Notes under the pieces: model-generated
Seen by the model: the letters and a program-made list of their open reading frames with translations, nothing else
What the model was told of the DNA's origin: nothing
Databases searched by the model: none
From: Myotis daubentonii
Taxonomy: Eukaryota > Chordata > Mammalia > Chiroptera > Vespertilionidae
DNA: 64,000 nt
Direction: 5' to 3'
Assembly: GCF_963259705.1 (NCBI RefSeq)
Contig: NC_081840.1
Coordinates: forward strand, 151,464,282-151,528,281
Shown: positions 21,776-35,667 of the stretch, piece after piece
Layout of the letters: every line of letters starts with the position of its first letter
Numbering within the stretch: position 1 is the stretch's first letter
Program-made: the position numbers and the translations under genes

Positions 21776-23717
21776 TAAGTAAATTTAAACAAAAAATATC
21801 TCTGTAAAATTTCATATAAGACTTTGGGATAAAAGGTCCAAAACTAACTTATTTGTTATGATAACATATATTACAAAGTACTAGTCACTTTTTGCCTTGC
21901 AGGAGTATATAGTTGTTAGAAAAACAAATGCAGAAACATACACAAGCAACTTGTGTTTAGAAGTTTTATAAATAAATGTTATTATGTACTATTTGTAATA
22001 GTACTTTAGTTAACAAAAATTTAACTCTTGAAACAAGTCTTTATATGTTTTTTGTTAAAAAGGCTTTCAATTAATTACTTTTATTTAAACTATCTAAAAA
22101 CTACTGTTCATTATTGATTTTAATATAGGATAAGCATGGTACCTACAGTAAATAACATCCTTTTAGTTCATAGCCCGTTAACTAAGAATGTTTAATAATT
22201 TTATTCTAATGTTTAACAATATTATTCTATAGTTTAAAAATATAGTAAGTAAATCTTAGTTAAAAGAAAGTTATTTTTCCCTCTAGTTTCCAATGCTGTT
22301 ATTTATCTTCATAGACCAAGATTCAGTATAGAAAAAATCAGACTGCTTTATGAATATTCGGTTTTCATGTTAAATATTAATTATAAGGGAGTCTTCAAAT
22401 AGATCTTGATTTTATTATATATTTGCTTTCCTGGGTATTTTTTAAGGAACAAAGCTAATTTTTTTTTAATGTTTAAATATTTTTTTGATGTTAGAATTTC
22501 TCTATACTTACTATCTGTAAAAATTGGAAAACATGATTTATATAAAAGCTCATATAATTGAATACTTATGTTGGCTTTTATTAATAAGCAACAAAAGTGA
22601 GTACCATATATTTTTGTCCCTTACCTGTATTCTGGTGGAGAAGATTATAAAGGTTAGCTAAGAGAGAAGCAACAGGAGAAGGTGAAAGGGATGTTCTATA
22701 TTGTTCTCAATCTGTATTTACTCTTTGAATATTTTAAAGTTTCCTATGTACAAGTCCCTAGCTCCTATAGGCTAATGGAAGAAAAAAGGTAGGTAACACC
22801 TATATGGAAAATAAAAATAATATAAGTAGCATATAATAATTAAATTTAAATTACTTTATGTTTTTAAATAAAGCAACTAATTTGAGGCATGGTAACTAAA
22901 TGCAACTTACAGTGAAATAATATTGGTATAAAAATATTTTTTAAAACATCTCAAAGAATTAAAAGTCGAAAGTATTTTCCCATGATAGGGGATTTTTTAT
23001 TTAAAAAAAAAATGTAGGTTATATCAAAATTATTTATAGAAAGTAGAAATGAAACACTATTCTTTGGATTTAATTTTTTTAAATTAAAGTCATTTAAGGC
23101 TGACTGAACTAATTTTTCAGGCTATTCTTTCTAAACCATGGCATCTTTCTCTAAAAGCTTTAAAAGGACAGTCTCTAGGAATCTGTGGGAATCTCCCAGT
23201 GTGAAATGTACACAGTTTGGCCTTCAAGATTGCTATTAGGCTGTACCAACCTGCTGATCTGGGAGTCAGAGAATTAATCCTACAGAAGTGGATGCAGTTG
23301 TCTTTGGAGGATCATAACATCTGTGTGTACATACATATGTACGTACATATGTTAAATTATAATAAAATGTACAGAGGTTGTTAACAGAATTGTACACCTC
23401 TTCTTATTTTGCATTATGCATTGTTGATAAACATTTTCTTTGCTCCTTTCTTCATCGGTACAGTCTTAGGGATGCCAAGGCTTATTTTTCTTCATGTCTT
23501 AAGGTCCATAGATCTTAAGATAAATATGAATAAATTAATTTACCTACCAAATAGTCATTGTTTTATTAGACTTATCCAAAGGTGAAAAAAACTTAAGTAA
23601 ACTAGAGGGTAAGTGTTTAAGAGTGGTTCCCAGTGCTTTTTTCTGCTTCATCTCATCTGAGAGTATGCTATTTTCCTTTTTATTAGGGGGACATGCTTCA
23701 TAGCATGCTGTACTTTT

Positions 23718-23733
23718 TATATATATATATATA
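23718..23733. repeat. (TA)n microsatellite
   Basis: Short alternating TA run. Confidence 0.8.
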
Positions 23734-23810
23734 ACATTAGTCACATGTGTAATTACCTCCCCGCCAGACGATCAGCCCCAGGAAGGAGCTATCTAGCTAA
23801 TGGCCTAGCC

Positions 23811-24055
23811 CTGTGGTCGGCAAACTGCGGCTTACAAGCCACATGTGGCTCTTTGGCCCCTTGAGTGTGGCTCTTCCACAAAATACCACGTGCGGGTGCG
23901 CACGTACAGTGCGATTAAAACTTTGTGGCCCATGCGCAGAAGTTGGTATTTTGTGGAAGAGCCGGTATTTTGTGGCAGAGCCACACTCAAGGGACCCAAG
24001 AGCTGCATGTGGCTCGCGAGCCGCGGTTTGCCGAGTCGCAGTTTGCCGACCACTG
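23811..24055. mobile_element. hAT MITE with long inverted ends
   Basis: It is flanked by an exact 8-bp duplication GCCTAGCC (23803-23810, 24056-24063). The left end ctgtggtcggcaaactgcgg mirrors the right end ...gcagtttgccgaccactg. Internally gtattttgtgg(a/c)agagcc is repeated. It is non-coding; the open frames through it are by-products of GC content. Confidence 0.9.
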
Positions 24056-25039
24056 GCCTAGCCTAATGCCTTGGCTTGCTCATTATCATTATACTTGCCA
24101 AGGTAAGTTAGGAAGAAACATTGGACCATGACAAGAAGTCGGGTCCTTTGCTTTAAAGCCTAATATTCCTGTTCTGTATTCTAAATTTACGTACTTTTTC
24201 AGCATTAGACTAATTTTAAATCAAGTTGCTCTGCTTATTTACAGCCAATTCTGAACATACAGGTATCTTAATCTTTACAAATATCTTAAATTACTGAAGG
24301 CTGTAGTAGAGTAATAGAATGCATATGTAGTCATTATGTTTCATTCTGTATTATGATTAGTGAGTGACTCCATTATAAAAATAAAAGCTACATAACTTTA
24401 AAATGATGCATTAAAAGTTTTAGGCTTTGGGGTCATGGCTCTTCATAATATTTGGAAGCCTGGCACACCTGAAACACTGTAGTTTACTTATGTATAGTGT
24501 TTTAGTTCTTGTTTTGGTTTGGTATGACTTTTAAGTCACTTTTGATCTATAAGTTTCTTACTCATCTTTTTTGTTGTTATTGTTTTCCTTTCCAATTTAT
24601 TTATTGAAGAAACGGGTTCATTTTCTATGTGGTTTCCTATAGTCTGACTTTTGCTGATTGCATCCCTGTGGTGGACTTTATCCTTTTTTTCATTCCTCTG
24701 AATTTCATGGAAATTAATATTTATCTATAGAATTGGGGGTGGGATGAGTCTGCTTCATAGGTGGAACTCTGTTTTCCTCTGAGGAGGCCATAATGCCTGT
24801 TGTTTCTCATATGTGAGATCAGTAGCTTTGTTGCAAAGCGGCTAGAACCAGTTAATTAAGGATTGCAAAACGATGATAGTCTAAATTTTATACTTCCTTT
24901 TTTTTTTTGAACTGGAATACTTCTACTTAGGATATAAACTTTCTATTACTTACTATTTGGTTCATATTGGAAAAGTAGAGTAACTGATTCTTTTCCTTTA
25001 TTTACCAGTTTTCAACATTGTATCCTCTAATGGTAACCA

Positions 25040-25330
25040 ATTAGTTTTCTTAAAGTGTTATTTGGAATTTATGCATTTGATATATTTGAATCCATTTCTG
25101 ATGTAATCTTTATTGATGCTCAAAATTTCCTATCTTTGACCAGTTGGAGCCTATTCACGTTCCTGAAGTTAATCTGCTTTCCAATACAACAGGATTTTAC
25201 ATACACCTTTCCACTATATTTCTCCAGGGGCCTTTGGTTTCTTTCAGTTAGAAACAGTATTTCAAGAGCACTTTCTGGCCTTCATTGTGCTCATTAATGC
25301 TAAGTCATTCTCCCTAGGAATCTAGTGGAC
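25040..25330 (-). repeat. Old L1M-type fragment
   Basis: Antisense L1M-like text (attgatgctcaaaatttcc, gaccagttggagcctattc). Confidence 0.45.
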
Positions 25331-25897
25331 AGAGTTTTGGAAATAAGTATAATTGTAAAAGAAAAAAGCCATCTCATGAATTCATAGTGTTATTTTCCAC
25401 TTGAATTTATGTCTTTTGGGTTTTACTTAATTCTTTTATCTAAAATCTTTATGTCCTTTCTTACACAGTAAGGATCATATTCTCAAGGATATCATGAATG
25501 ATAACATTTTGGAATATCATGTAATAACCACTCAGTTGTTTTATCTGACATTATGTACCAAGCTATTTGAGAACAATAACAACACTATAACCAATAATAG
25601 ACACAGAAGACACGTGGAAACCATATGAATTCTAAACTATCAGAGAATATAGCAATTATATATTATACTTTCTTCCTAATAGCCACCATTTAGTCTTCTG
25701 TAAGTATCTGTTTTATGTTTATCACTAGTCCTATATTGGTATTTAAAGTTCACTCTCTAGTAGATTATTTTCCCCCAATTTCATTGAGATATAATCTACA
25801 CTGTGTTAGCTTAAATTGTACGACATAATGATTTGATATGTTTATATTGCAAAATCATCACCTCAATAAGTTCAGTTAACATGCATCATTTCATATA

Positions 25898-26178
25898 CAG
25901 TGGGGCCTTGACTTACTAGTGTCCCGACTAACGAGTTTTTCGAGATACGAGTTTTTCGAGATACGATTTTTTGCTTTGAGTTGCGAGCTAACATTTGGGT
26001 TACAAGCCAGCTTCAGGTACCCCACCGCTAGTTGGCGCAGCGAACGTCACAGTGAATGCCACAACATCAGCCCAGCATCACGTGTCTCACTCGTTCACTT
26101 TTTGATTTGACATACGAGTAATTTGAGTTACGAGCTCCGTCACGGAACGAATTAAACTCGTAAGTCAAGGCCCCACTG
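25898..26178. mobile_element. Tigger-type (TcMar) MITE
   Basis: Perfect ends cagtggggccttgacttac and its complement at the right, flanked by TA on both sides (25896-25897, 26179-26180). 281 bp, non-coding. Confidence 0.88.
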
Positions 26179-26261
26179 TAGTTACATTTTTTTCTTTGTG
26201 ATAACTTTTAAGATTTATTGTCACAGCAACTTTCAAATATACAGTACAGTATTATTAATAA

Positions 26262-26578
26262 CTAGAGGTCCAGTGCACAGATTCATGCATCGGTGAGGTC
26301 CTTTCGCCTGGCCTGTGGGGATCATGCCGAAACTAGCTCTCCGACATCTTCCCAGGGGTCCCAGGTTGTGTGAGGGTGGTTCTTGGGTGATGCACCCTGG
26401 AATTGGGCTCCGTCCTTTCTGGTTTCGGATGTGTCACCTGAGAGCCACAGCTGCCAAGTCACCGCAGCTCGGTTGCTCCTGAATTGAGTGTCTGCCCCCT
26501 GATGGTCAGTGTGCGTCATAGCTACTGGCCGGTTGGCCGATTGGCCAGTCACTTAGGCTTTAATATAGTCACTGTACT
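26262..26578 (-). mobile_element. Decayed Helitron
   Basis: It starts CTAGAGGTCCAGTGCAC (3' end) and keeps the core ccccctgatggtcagtg; the 5' end is eroded (ggctttaatata). It lies between collinear L1 pieces. Confidence 0.8.
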
Positions 26579-26689
26579 GTACATTACTCCACAGAAATTA
26601 TTTATCTTATGCTAGAAGTTTGTACCTCTTGTCTGCCCCCAAACCCTGCCTCTGGCAACCACCAATCTGTTCTCTATATCTACATTTTT

Positions 26690-27935
26690 TAAATTCTTTA
26701 TTGTTGAAAATATTACTTATGTGTCCTTTTTTCCTCCATTGACCTCTCCCTGGCCACCCCCCTCCGCCAAGCACATGTCCCATCCCCACTACTGTCTGTG
26801 TCCTCTGGTTATGCTTATATGCATGCATGCATGCAAGTCCTTTGCTTGATCTCTTACTCGGCCCCCCTACCCCTTTCCCTTCCCCTTCCCCTACCTTCCC
26901 ACTGAGGCTCAATGGTCTGTTCAATGCTTCTGTGTCTCTGGATCTATTTTAGTTCATCAGTTTATGGTGTTCATTATATTCAACAAATGATTGAGTTCAT
27001 GTGATACTTATCTTTCTCTGACTGGCTGTTGCAAATGGTAAGAGTTCTTTCTTTTTTACAGGAGCATAGTATTCAATTGTGTAGATGTACCACAATTTTT
27101 TAATCCACCCATCTGCTGGTGGGCACTTAGGCTATTTCCAGATCTTAGCTATTGTAAATTGTGCTGCTGTGAACATAGGGGTGCATATATCCTTTCTGAT
27201 TTCTGTTTCTGATTTCTTGGGCTATATTCCTAGAAGTGAGATCACAGGGTCAAATGGGAGTTCCATTTTTAACTTTTTGAGGAAACTCCATACTGTCTTC
27301 CATAGTGGTTGCACCAGTCTGCATTCCCACCAGCAGTGCACGAGTGTTCCTTTTTCTCCACATCCTCTCCAGCACTTGTCGTTTGTTGATGATAGCCAGT
27401 CTGACAGGTGTGAGATGGTACCTCATTGTCATTTTGATTTGCATCTCTCTGATGATTAGTGACTTGAGCACGTTTTATATGTCTCATGGCCTTCTGTATG
27501 TCCACTTTCAAAGAGTGTCTGTCTATTTAGGTTCTTTGCTCATTTTTTGATTGGATTATTTGTTGTCCCTTTTGTTGTATGAGTTTCCTATAAATTTTGG
27601 AGATTAAACATTTATCGGTTGTAACATTGGCAAATATGTTCTCCCATGTAGTGGGCTCTCTTGTTGTTTTGTTGATGGTTTCTTTTGCTGTGCAGAAGCT
27701 TTTTATTTTGATGTAGTCCCGTTTGTTTATTTTCTCCTTGGTTTCCTTGTCCTAGGATATGTATTGGTAAAGATATTGCTATTACATATGTCTGATATTT
27801 TGCTGCCTATGAATTCTTCTAAGATTTTTATGGTTTCCCATTTTACATTTAAGTCCTTTATTCACTTTTAATTTATTTTTGTGTATGATATTAATTGGTG
27901 GTCTAGTTTTATTTTTTTGCATGTATCTATCCAAT
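26690..27935 (-). mobile_element. 5'-truncated L1 (3'UTR and ORF2 C-terminus)
   Basis: It begins with the L1 tail (aaattctttattgttgaaaat) and a 3'UTR homologous to 3340-3740, then antisense ORF2 C-terminal sequence to about 27935, where it stops in the middle of ORF2. Frames are broken. Confidence 0.85.
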
Positions 27936-28076
27936 TTAGTTGCAGACTCTTAATCAAGACTTCATGGGAACAAGTTTTTTAGTTCTTGCATATTCATTTT
28001 TACCTAAGAATCAATTTGAGTCGATGTAGAATCCATAACTTATATTTTTCCTTTTAGTTTCTTATACAGGGTGGGG

Positions 28077-28185
28077 CAAAAGTAGGTTTACAATTATAAG
28101 TATGCTAAACAGTTTATTCTTGCATTATCATTTACTTATTTTGTTTTCCATATGAACAACTGTAAACCTACTCTTGCTGCACCTG
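28077..28185. mobile_element. Mariner-type MITE
   Basis: 109 bp between TA dinucleotides. The left end cagggtggggcaaaagtagg is mirrored at the right by aaacctactcttgctgcacctg. Confidence 0.85.
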
Positions 28186-28567
28186 TATGTTATATATTCT
28201 TACTAAAGCATTGCTGTCAAAAATATCCGATAACTTGATTTTCTTTTTGTTGTGACTGTCATTTTGCCTAGATACACAAAGATTTTTTTTTTCTTTTTCT
28301 TTGAGGTCTAATAATTTGACTATATGCCTCAGTGTTGATCATTCTAGGTTGTTTTTCTTGGGTACACAGTGTCCCTTTAATGTATACTTTGATATCTTGA
28401 AAATTGTACTTAAAAATTATATATATACCACTATCATAAAATTTTATTATATACACACACTTACTTAGTATTTTTTAATTGGGGCCTTCTCTTATACTGT
28501 TTTGGATCTTTTTTCATCTTTTATATTTGTAATTTTCTATTGAGTTTTTTTTTCGTCTTTTAGGCTA

Positions 28568-28892
28568 CAGATAGTCCTTGGGTTACGTTGGACTCGACGT
28601 AGGTCCTTTCATGGTTACGTCACCATCTCCCATTTATTTATTACAAAAAAAAGTTCCATCATATCAGCCTATGTACATATGTGCTTTATGTTTTTTATTT
28701 ATTTACCACAAGTAAAGGTCAGGAATTGTTATCTTTCTTTTAAATTTTTTTTACTGTTTCACTTCATTACTGCTGTGTATGTGCTCCACGTGAGCGACGT
28801 AGGTGCTTATGTAGGTGGTTCCAACTGATGGTGAAAATCGCGTTACGTCACTCTGTAGGATCGGATCTCCCACATAACCCGAGGACCTACTG
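28568..28892. mobile_element. Tigger-like MITE
   Basis: TA-flanked, with the right end taacccgaggacctactg mirroring the left cagatagtccttgggttacg. 325 bp, non-coding. Confidence 0.8.
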
Positions 28893-29500
28893 TATTTGTT
28901 AAAGAGCAGTTTTAGGTTTACAACAAAATTGAGAAAATATAGAGATTTCCCATATATTCCCTACCTCCACATATGCATAGCCTCCCTGACTACCAACATC
29001 CTCACCAGCCAGTACATTTTTTTTACCAAGGATGAACTACACTGACACATCATCACCCAAAGTCCATAGTTTACATTAGGGTTTATTCTTGATGGCATAC
29101 ATTCTGTGGGTTTGGACAAATGTATAACGTCATGTATACACCATTGTAGTATCACAGGGAGTAAATCACTATCCTAAAAATCCTCTGTGTTCCATCTATT
29201 CATCCTCTCCTCCCAATCTCTAGCAACCTTTGGTCTTTTACTGTTTCCATTGTTTTTCCTTTCCAGAATGTTACAGAGTTGCAGTCATATAGGTGGTAGC
29301 CTTTTCAGATTGTGTTCTTTTAGTTAGAAATGTGCATTTAGGGTTTCCTCCATGTTCTTTTATGGCTTGATTGCTCATTTCTTTTCCGTGCTGAATATTA
29401 CTCTATTGTGTAGATGGACTTCAGTTTATTTATCAACCCACCTTGAAGGATATCATGGTTCCTTCCAAGTTCTGGCAATTATGAGTAAAGCTGCAATATA
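28893..29500 (-). repeat. Old L1M 3' fragment
   Basis: Antisense L1 text (gtccatagtttacattaggg, ctcccaatctctagcaacc, gagtaaagctgcaata). No open frame. Confidence 0.65.
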
Positions 29501-30861
29501 GTTTTGATTTTTAACATTTTCTTTTTTTTTGCAACTTCTATTTATGACATTTTTCTACTGTATATTCACTCTTGTGTATCTTCTAGTTTAGACGTTTAGG
29601 TTTACAACAAAATTGAGAAAAGATAGAGATTTCCCATATATTTTCATATATTCAGCTGAAGTAATTTTAAAAATTTACTTCTAATGTTTAACTCATTTCT
29701 GAGTTTTTCTAATTCTGATGTATATTTCCTCTATATCTTGCATAATTTTTTTCGTGTTTTTTTTCGTGATTAGAATAGTAGTTATAGCTTTCATCTGTCT
29801 TGTAGGCACATCTCTCGGACCTGCTTTCATTGTAAGGATGTTATTCTGCTCCTTCAATCAGTCTTCATGCTGGTCATTTTGATATGAAATCAGTTTTTCT
29901 GAACTTGTATCAGAGAAAGGTGGTTAGAATAGTTTTTTGAGATTTATAGCTTTAAAGTTCCCTCTTATATAATTTTTATGGTCAATCAAAATATGGCCTA
30001 TTTCCCATGATTTCCTGCTTTTTCTTCACTTTCTTTTCCACTGCTTTTTTTCTGGAACCACCCTTTCTTTCGTATCCATTATCCTTACATTGAAGATCTT
30101 TTTTACCTGAGCTATTAGTGTTTGATATTTATATTGCTCACAATTTCTTTGCAACATGAGGCTCCATCCTTTGAAGGCAGCTTTGTCTGATTAAGTTTGA
30201 ATGTTCATAGGGCCCATTATGCTCCAGCCCCTTAGACACTACCATGAATTCATGAATTACCATGATTTACCTGCAAATGGGAGTGTGTAAAACCCTATCT
30301 GGTTTCAACTGCTATTCTCATATTGGCCCACTGTACTTTCTAGTGACTATCTGTTGCTTCTTTTATTCTCCTATACTCTTTTCATTAAATACTCCTTTTA
30401 TGCCCCTCTGTTTTCTCCTACATAGGTGTCAATACTAATTGGGATTATAGTCCTTGGAGATTTACCCTCACCTGCTCAAATTTTGGGATTCTTGTGGATT
30501 TCTCACCTCTTAATTCTGTTGTTTATGTTGACTAAGGGTAGGGTTTTTGCTTGTTTGTTTTTAGCAAAACAACCACTCTGTTTATGGGTTTGAGATTAAA
30601 AACAATGCTACCTTCACTGTCTTCTCAGTTCACATCAGTCTTGTGATTTTTCTTAAAAGAAAAGATAAGATAGTTGGTAAAGGCACTGGGTATTTTCTGA
30701 AGTTCTAAAAGAAGAGCTAAAAACCATAAAAGTTTCTTCTGGCAGAAGCAAATCCAAGGGACATGTGTTTGTATATAACACTAAACACATCAGAATCTAT
30801 AGCAGTATTATCTTCACAGGACAGTTAAAATACTAAGATTCATGTTGAAATTTACAAAGAG

Positions 30862-30997
30862 CCCTAACCCGTTTGCTTAGTGGTTAGAGCATTGGCCTGA
30901 GGACTGAAGGGTCTTGGGTTCTTTTCTAGTCAAGGGCCCATACCTTGGTTTCAGGCTTGATCCCCTTGTGCTGGTCGGGTGTTTTCTCTCACATCAA

Positions 30998-31053
<56 letters not shown>

Positions 31054-31145
31054 CCCCCCCCCACACACACACACACCCTTCCAGTTTCTCTAAAATTCAA
31101 TGGGAAAAAATACCCTCGGTGAGGATTAACCAAAAATAAATAAAA
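30862..31145 (+). repeat. Ves SINE with expanded TC tract
   Basis: Sense head gccctaacccgtttgcttag, then linker. The (TC)n run at about 31003-31049 is expanded and followed by a C-run and short CA run; the tail is A-rich near 31130. Confidence 0.85.
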
Positions 31146-31382
31146 TCATTTACAAAGAAATTCCATGAGTGGAAGCCTCAGATCCTCAAAATTATTTGAA
31201 CAATTGGGGACTGATAATAATTTCCTTATCTTTGTAACAAAATAGAATTTTTCTATGTTGCAAATGTTTCTTCCACCTAATCAGATAATATCTAACTTTA
31301 GGGCTTATAGCTGTAGTCTCCTGTTGGGCTTCACTATATCTCTTTTTGTTGTTTGTTTGTTAATCCTCACTTGAATATATTT

Positions 31383-31614
31383 TTTCCTTTGACTTTTTTA
31401 AGAGAGTGGAAGGGAAAGAGGGAGAAGGAGAAGGGAGAGAAAGAGAAACATTGATGTGAAAAAGACACATCAATGTTTACCTCCCACATATACCCCAACT
31501 GGGTCCTGGGATTGAGCCTGCAATCCAGGTACTGGCCCTTTACTGGGAATCCAACCCCCAACCCTTTGGTGCTTGAGTGAACGCTCTAACCATTGGGAAC
31601 ACTGGCCAGGCCAC
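31383..31614 (-). repeat. Ves SINE
   Basis: Antisense, with GAGA-rich linker, acatcaatgtttacctccc, and head complement ctctaaccattgggaacac. Confidence 0.8.
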
Positions 31615-31927
31615 TGCACCTCTTTAGTAAAGAGTCTTGAGTCCTTTTTATCATTTTCTTTTAATTTTCATTTTTTTTAAAAACTGCTAGTGTTTTGTTA
31701 AAATAGTAGAAAAGTATTGTAAATTAGAGAATACTGATGAGATTTGAATATTTAAAATTATAACTAAGAGAAACTTCTTTAACAAATTCTATTTGGGAAT
31801 GGAATATATTTTTACAAAAGAGTTGGTCTGAAATCAAAATACATTTATGGGATTAAGTTTGACTTTCAGTTATGGGTAAGTTGTCCCTTTGATTTAAAAA
31901 CTTTTTTCCTTTTTTTTTTTTTTTTTA

Positions 31928-32124
31928 ACCCTCACCTAAAGATACGCTTTTTTTATTTAGAGAGAGCAAGGGAGAGAGAAACATCAATCAGTTGCCTCTG
32001 GTACACACCCTGACACTAGGAATCAAACTCTTGGTTATGTGCCCTTACGGGAATCAAACCCACAACCTTTTGGTGTATGGGATGACACTCCAACCAACTG
32101 AGCCACAGCCAAAAATGGCCTAAA
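31928..32124 (-). repeat. Diverged Ves-type SINE
   Basis: Antisense: aaccctcacctaaagatacg, agaaacatcaatcagttgcc, ccaactgagccacagcc. A T-run precedes it. Confidence 0.75.
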
Positions 32125-33779
32125 GGCTCATTTTTGTAAGTTGATTTACTGATAGTATAAAATTATATAGATTTCTACAATAGTATAAAATTAAATGTCT
32201 TCATTTTGGAGCTAAATAAGCAAAAATTTTGGTCTCAGTAAAAACATTTTACATTCTTAGAAACTGAAGGATGTTTTGTGGTGCTTTATTATCAAAATAG
32301 AAACAAATGAGTCATTTTATCAAAAGAAAGACCCTTCATAGTAGTAAGTTTAGATGAAGATAAGCATAGGCTTATATCTTGTAAAAACAGCTTGTCTTTT
32401 AGTTTAAAAGTCTGTAAATGCTAAATTATTAGCAGATAGGAATTCATCAATTTTATGATGTTTCGATAGGCATCATGAAATTAAAGTTTTGAAATATTTG
32501 GTTACTTAGCATTTATATAAAGCAAATATTCATGGCACATTTTTATGCTTAAAATCATAATATTAGCCTTTCTTTTACAGTTTTTAAATCAAGGAGCAAA
32601 GAGATAAAGCATATAACAACAAAATCAGAAACAAAAATGTAATTTACTTTCAATCCCTGATTCCCAATATAATTTATAACTCATTGTCGTGTTACTTTTC
32701 TAATCATTACCTATATTTTATATACAATAAAAATAAGTTACATACATAATTTACTTTTTCTCTTTAATTCAAACAAATTATTCACATGTAATTTAGATAA
32801 TTATAATATGGTATGTGAGTTTCATAAGTATTTGTACTAGTTATAAGGTTATTTAAAGACAGACATTGAAATAAGTATGGATTTTATATTATCTCTACAA
32901 GCATTATTGGCTCGTTTCTGTCATTGGAAGAGGTCATTTTATTTTTTTGTCAGCTGTTGGAAAAAGCAATTGAACCTTTGTTTTTTTCCTGTCTTGAGTA
33001 ACTTTGATTTTATTTCTAGAGGTGATCACATTTGTGACTAGTATGATTAGACTGATATTGGATCAGTAGACTAGCTCCGTTCAAGTTAATGTTTCAGATT
33101 AGGGCATCTATTAATTACATGTATTGCTTACTTTAGGGTCAAAACCCAGTTAGAAAATGTGACCTCTGACCTCTTGTGACATGTTTGGCATTGAGATTTC
33201 TGAGTTCTCCTGGAGTTCTTCCTGTCGCTACAGACAGACATAAGCCCAAACTGTAAGTCCTCTTTGTGTGTAGGTTGCAACCAGGTATTCATTATTTATT
33301 TGTTTATTACGATTTAATCTTATGAAACCCACAGTTTCTAGGAGCTGTTTACTAAAGTTACAATTTTGCTTTGTCTCTCTGTCAGTTTCTGTTCCTTCAT
33401 TAGATTTTATTTACTCTAGAGGAGAAAAATGGCCATGGCCTAAATTACTTCTTTGAAAATAAGTTAGTTTTAAAAATAGTACCAGTTAATATGCTATATA
33501 TGTAATCCTAAGAATTCTTCACAGCATTACTGAGTACATTCTCACTTCAGTCTACGTGGATTTTGTACATATCTTTTTATGGTCGCCGATTGGCAGGTAC
33601 GCTAACATTGTTATCATTATTATTTTACATAATAAGAGCCTTATGGAAGAACTGATTCTGAATGACCATAATTCATAATTCCACAGTGAGTTTTTTGTGT
33701 GTTTTTTTCTCCTTCAGTATGCCATATTCTTATGACACTCCTCTTGGTTTAGATTGTTGTGTAGCTGTTTTTATGTTTG

Positions 33780-35000
33780 ACATTTCTCTGCAGATCTGTG
33801 AAGGAAACATACAGACAAGGCATAGATTTGAGTGGGGTCAGTGTGGGTCCTGGGAAGTTGGATGGTGTTTGGTGAGGCAGAGAGTCGAAGCAAAGGACTA
33901 GGGTTTTAAGGAAAAGGGGATGTAAGGGTGAGGACCAGACTAGGAGAGCCTATGTACCAGCTTTGATTTTTATCCTGTAGCTCGAAGGGAATAGTGAATG
34001 TGTTTGAAATGGTGAAAGTAAAACAGACTTTTTTCCTCCCTAGTTATATTGAATAGTCCTCTTAAATGTCTCTTGAGTTTGTCTGCTCTTCCCTCTCTTG
34101 GCCTGGGTTTTCCTGCCTCTGCAGTGGCTGCAGGTTTCTAATTGGACTTCCAGCTTCCTGGTCTGCCAGTCTGTTTTTTCCCCCATCATTGGTGTCAGAG
34201 ATATTCCTCAAAACACCGTCTTATCAACTGTTCCACTATAAAAGCCTTGTTCTATTGCCCATGAAGGCCAGATTCCTGTCCAGGTGTTAATGCCTTGCCT
34301 TTCTCTTCTGCATTCTCCTGCTGCTTCCCACTCATGGTGCTGCACTCTGGAAGCATTGGGCTCTCCTGTTTCCACACTCTGCCTGGGATGCCTGTCCTCC
34401 TGGACCCATCTGTCAGGCAGGCTCCTCTTTCAAGTCAAATCTCCTAGGAAGTTGTCCTGACACCTTTAAATCAACCGAAGCCTCACATTTTATCAGCTGT
34501 TTTTCTAGGTTTTAGTTTTGATTGTGTTCTTCTTAAAAATCCTTTTGATTTCCCCATTGAACATAAAGTGTACATACCTGAACAGGGCATTTGTGCAGAG
34601 CCCTTCACTATTTAGACCCTCACATTTTTTTACTTTTCATACCCTGTGTCTGCCCACTTATAGCTCCATATGATTCCCAATTACCCAAGTGCTCTATGAT
34701 TTATTTTGTATTTTCCCTTCATTAATGGACATAACAAACATACTCTATCTTTTAAGGTTTGATCCAAATATTATCTCCTTTGATATACCGATTCATTTCT
34801 CACTATAATCAATCTCAATACTGTTGCTTTTTGTTCACATATTAATATGTATAAAATTCAGTTTTATTATTTATTACAGTCTCTTACAAATTATAAAAAA
34901 TATTTCTGCTTTGCTGGTTATAAACTTCTCAAGGGCAGGGCATACATCTTTCCTATCTTTGGATCTTAGTGTGAAGCTGGGACAAGACATGGAGAAAAGG
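33780..35000. repeat. L2 fragments
   Basis: At 33780-34015 there is sense L2-like text; at about 34300-35000 antisense L2-like text (cactctgcctgggatgcctg, cttctcaagggcagggcatac). All diverged; boundaries are approximate. Confidence 0.45.
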
Positions 35001-35049
35001 TTTCTTAATAGTCAGTTGCATTAACTGAAGGAGCTGTTTGAGAACTCTT

Positions 35050-35500
35050 GAATTATTATTTTGTGACAAGCACTGTGCTTTACATGACTTAACTCATTTA
35101 ATTTTCACAGCAACTCCATGAGGTCTGTTGTCATTATCTTCATTTCCTGATCAAGATGAGAAAGCTTGGACAGGTGAAATAAATTGTCTAAGGCCACACA
35201 AGTTTTCAGCAGAACTAAAGTTTGAATATAAATCTGTCTGATGTGTTAGTCCAAGCTCTTAACCATTAAATGTTTTCTTTTGATATTTAATGAATTTATG
35301 TTTGTATCCTTGCACACTTTGACTCTTGTTTTCTACATGGTATTTCCATATTATCTCATTTCACCCTAGCAGCAACTCTCTGACATTAAAATTACCACCA
35401 CTTTATAGGTGAAGAATTTGAGGCTGTTTGAGTAAATTATTTGTACCAGGTTAACTACTAGAATTAGGAAGAACCTAGTTCTTCAGAGTATATTCTAAAT
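35050..35500 (-). repeat. Two MIR fragments
   Basis: Antisense MIR core at 35050-35270 (caagcactgtgctttacatg, taaggccacacaag) and a second at about 35340-35500. Confidence 0.65.
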
Positions 35501-35667
35501 TTTAAAATAAATTCATTGATGAAGCATTCACAGAGATACTATTTAGGTTTTGAAGTTTATTAATTTGTGTTCAACACAATTTTAAAATAAAACATTTGTT
35601 GTATATCTATCCATCTATAAAGCACCTATTGGCAGATCATTATTACTTTAATTTTTTTATAGTAAAA

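Larger units (their letters stand above)
25775..26689 (-). repeat. L1M 3'UTR fragment, split by a Tigger MITE and a Helitron
   Basis: Antisense L1 3'UTR (ttgagatataatctacactg ... acataatgatttgatatg ... cttttaagatttattgtcac ... ctctggcaaccaccaatctg). The pieces are collinear around 25898-26178 and 26262-26578. Confidence 0.7.

Noticed and set aside
23813..24131. Cluster of overlapping open frames on both strands
   Set aside because: They fall inside the hAT MITE with long inverted ends; frames on both strands come from the palindromic, GC-rich element.
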